Positions 63,300 through 64,000 of a stretch of DNA of 64,000 bases are shown in pieces. The first letter of the stretch is position 1. Every line of letters starts with the position of its first letter. Position numbers and translations under genes: made by a program. Source of the DNA: Phytophthora quininea. Its lineage: Eukaryota; Oomycota; Peronosporomycetes; Peronosporales; Peronosporaceae. The DNA lies in contig JAAVTG010000523.1 of assembly GCA_011947345.1 (NCBI GenBank), positions 248,001 to 312,000 on the forward strand. Reading direction: 5' to 3'. Below the pieces are notes generated by a model that saw only the letters and a program-made list of their open reading frames with translations, had not been told where the DNA came from and did no database searches.

Positions 63300-64000
63300 T
63301 TAACACGAGACTCCGCTGGGCTGGCCGCTCCACTTGCCCTTCTTGGAGGCCTTAACGGAAATACCGAGAATTTCCAGTAGGACACCACCTTCTTGTTGGT
63401 GACAATGTCGTACAGGTTGGTAGCTGTACCCGAGAGACCCGAGATGACGATGTCCTTGATGGTCACCTGGCTGGTAGCAGAGCCGTGTAGCCGCCTTTGG
63501 ACTTGCTGTAGTCCGAGTGGATCACGATGGCGTTCTTGACGTTCGACAGGTTGTTGTTCGTGTACTTGGCGTTGGACACGAGTCCCTTGAGACCGGTGAT
63601 GGTCTTGATTCGGATGCCGTTGACGCTGTTAACGATGGTGTTGCCACTGACTGTGAGGCCCGAGACCGTGTCCGAGGAGCTCACCGTCGAGCCGCCAAGC
63701 GAACCGATGGAGATATCGTGGCCACCACTGCAGTAGTTGTTGCTAAAGACTGTGTTGGTGCTGGACTGCATGGCCAAGCAGTCGTCCTAGCTGTAGATCT
63801 TGTTGCCGGTGATGGTTGCTCAAATCGAAGCCGTCCATGTTCTTGGCCAGGTTGTTGCCGGCACTTGAGTCGAGAGTAAGACCACTGATGGTGGTCTTCT
63901 CAGAGTTTAAGATGCTGAAGGTGCGGTACGGCGAGTTCTTGATCTTGAAACCCGACACCGTGGAGCCTGTCACTCGGTGCAGACGGAAGAACACTGGGCG
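63300..64000 (-). CDS. Endopolygalacturonase, GH28 (partial, C-terminal part)
   Basis: Right-handed beta-helix pectinase that hydrolyses polygalacturonan of plant cell walls; secreted in oomycetes. The N-terminal part lies beyond the window. Seen in order: VTGSTVSGFKIKNSPYRTFS, the catalytic NMDGFDLS region (family N-x-D), then DDCLAMQSSTNTVFSNNYC with the catalytic DD, CSGGHDISIGSLGGSTVSSS with the catalytic His, and VNGIRIKTITG with the substrate-binding R-x-K. A TAG precedes DDC where CAG would read Q, and a frame change lies near 63820. Two more shifts (about 63465 and 63378) each fit a G lost from a run; with those repaired the protein ends KWSGQPSGVSC at 63300. Confidence 0.78.

Overview
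The window is oomycete nuclear DNA, almost certainly Phytophthora or a close relative in the Peronosporales. The evidence is direct. It contains an RxLR-type effector with WY repeats, remnants of a Crinkler (CRN) effector with the LFLAK motif, oomycete-style ankyrin proteins with [14 protein letters not shown] repeats, an oomycete Crypton, and several close matches to the oomycete initiator (Inr) consensus GCTCATTYYNCAWTTT just upstream of start codons. Introns are few and short (63-70 bp) and the coding GC is moderate. The layout is a gene-sparse, repeat-rich effector region.

Layout. 1-7.2 kb: ankyrin genes, one split by a complete Ty1/copia element. 7.2-10 kb: two intron-containing genes of unknown function, the second a coiled-coil protein. 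10-15.4 kb: a decayed member of a multicopy family (here called the FLAPWC family), a largely unreadable stretch, and an intact SLC1-type symporter gene. 15.4-23.4 kb: a Crypton tyrosine-recombinase element with a complete chromodomain Ty3/gypsy element inside its ORF. 23.5-26.1 kb: a small secreted-protein candidate, a CRN fragment and a FLAPWC copy. 26.1-32.2 kb: piggyBac remnant, MITEs, an LTR-like block and a pogo-like deletion derivative. 32.2-45.6 kb: the main effector/enzyme cluster, with two palmitoyl-protein-thioesterase-like secreted hydrolases, a CRN pseudogene, a secreted hexose-6-phosphate epimerase, a FLAPWC copy, an RxLR-WY effector and an intact Old Yellow Enzyme. 45.7-64 kb: three more FLAPWC copies, LINE and hAT fragments, an ankyrin gene, a third thioesterase, a 5'-truncated copia inside a FLAPWC gene, and an endopolygalacturonase cut by the window end.

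How the genes relate. Secreted or host-directed products dominate: polygalacturonase, thioesterase-like hydrolases, RxLR, CRN and a small secreted protein. They sit between transposon debris, as expected for the fast-evolving compartment of a plant pathogen. The FLAPWC family (seven copies, both orientations) is the main unexplained component. Its complete members have an N-terminal W-x-F-L-x-P-W-C motif, a long middle domain and a C-terminal F-box-like segment.

Caution on pseudogenes. Nearly every frameshift I could localise by comparison with a paralogue or family motif is the loss of one base in a mononucleotide run. This occurs in host genes and transposons alike. Many 'broken' genes here may therefore be intact in the organism. 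Independent lesions (nonsense codons, insertions, truncations) are noted separately.
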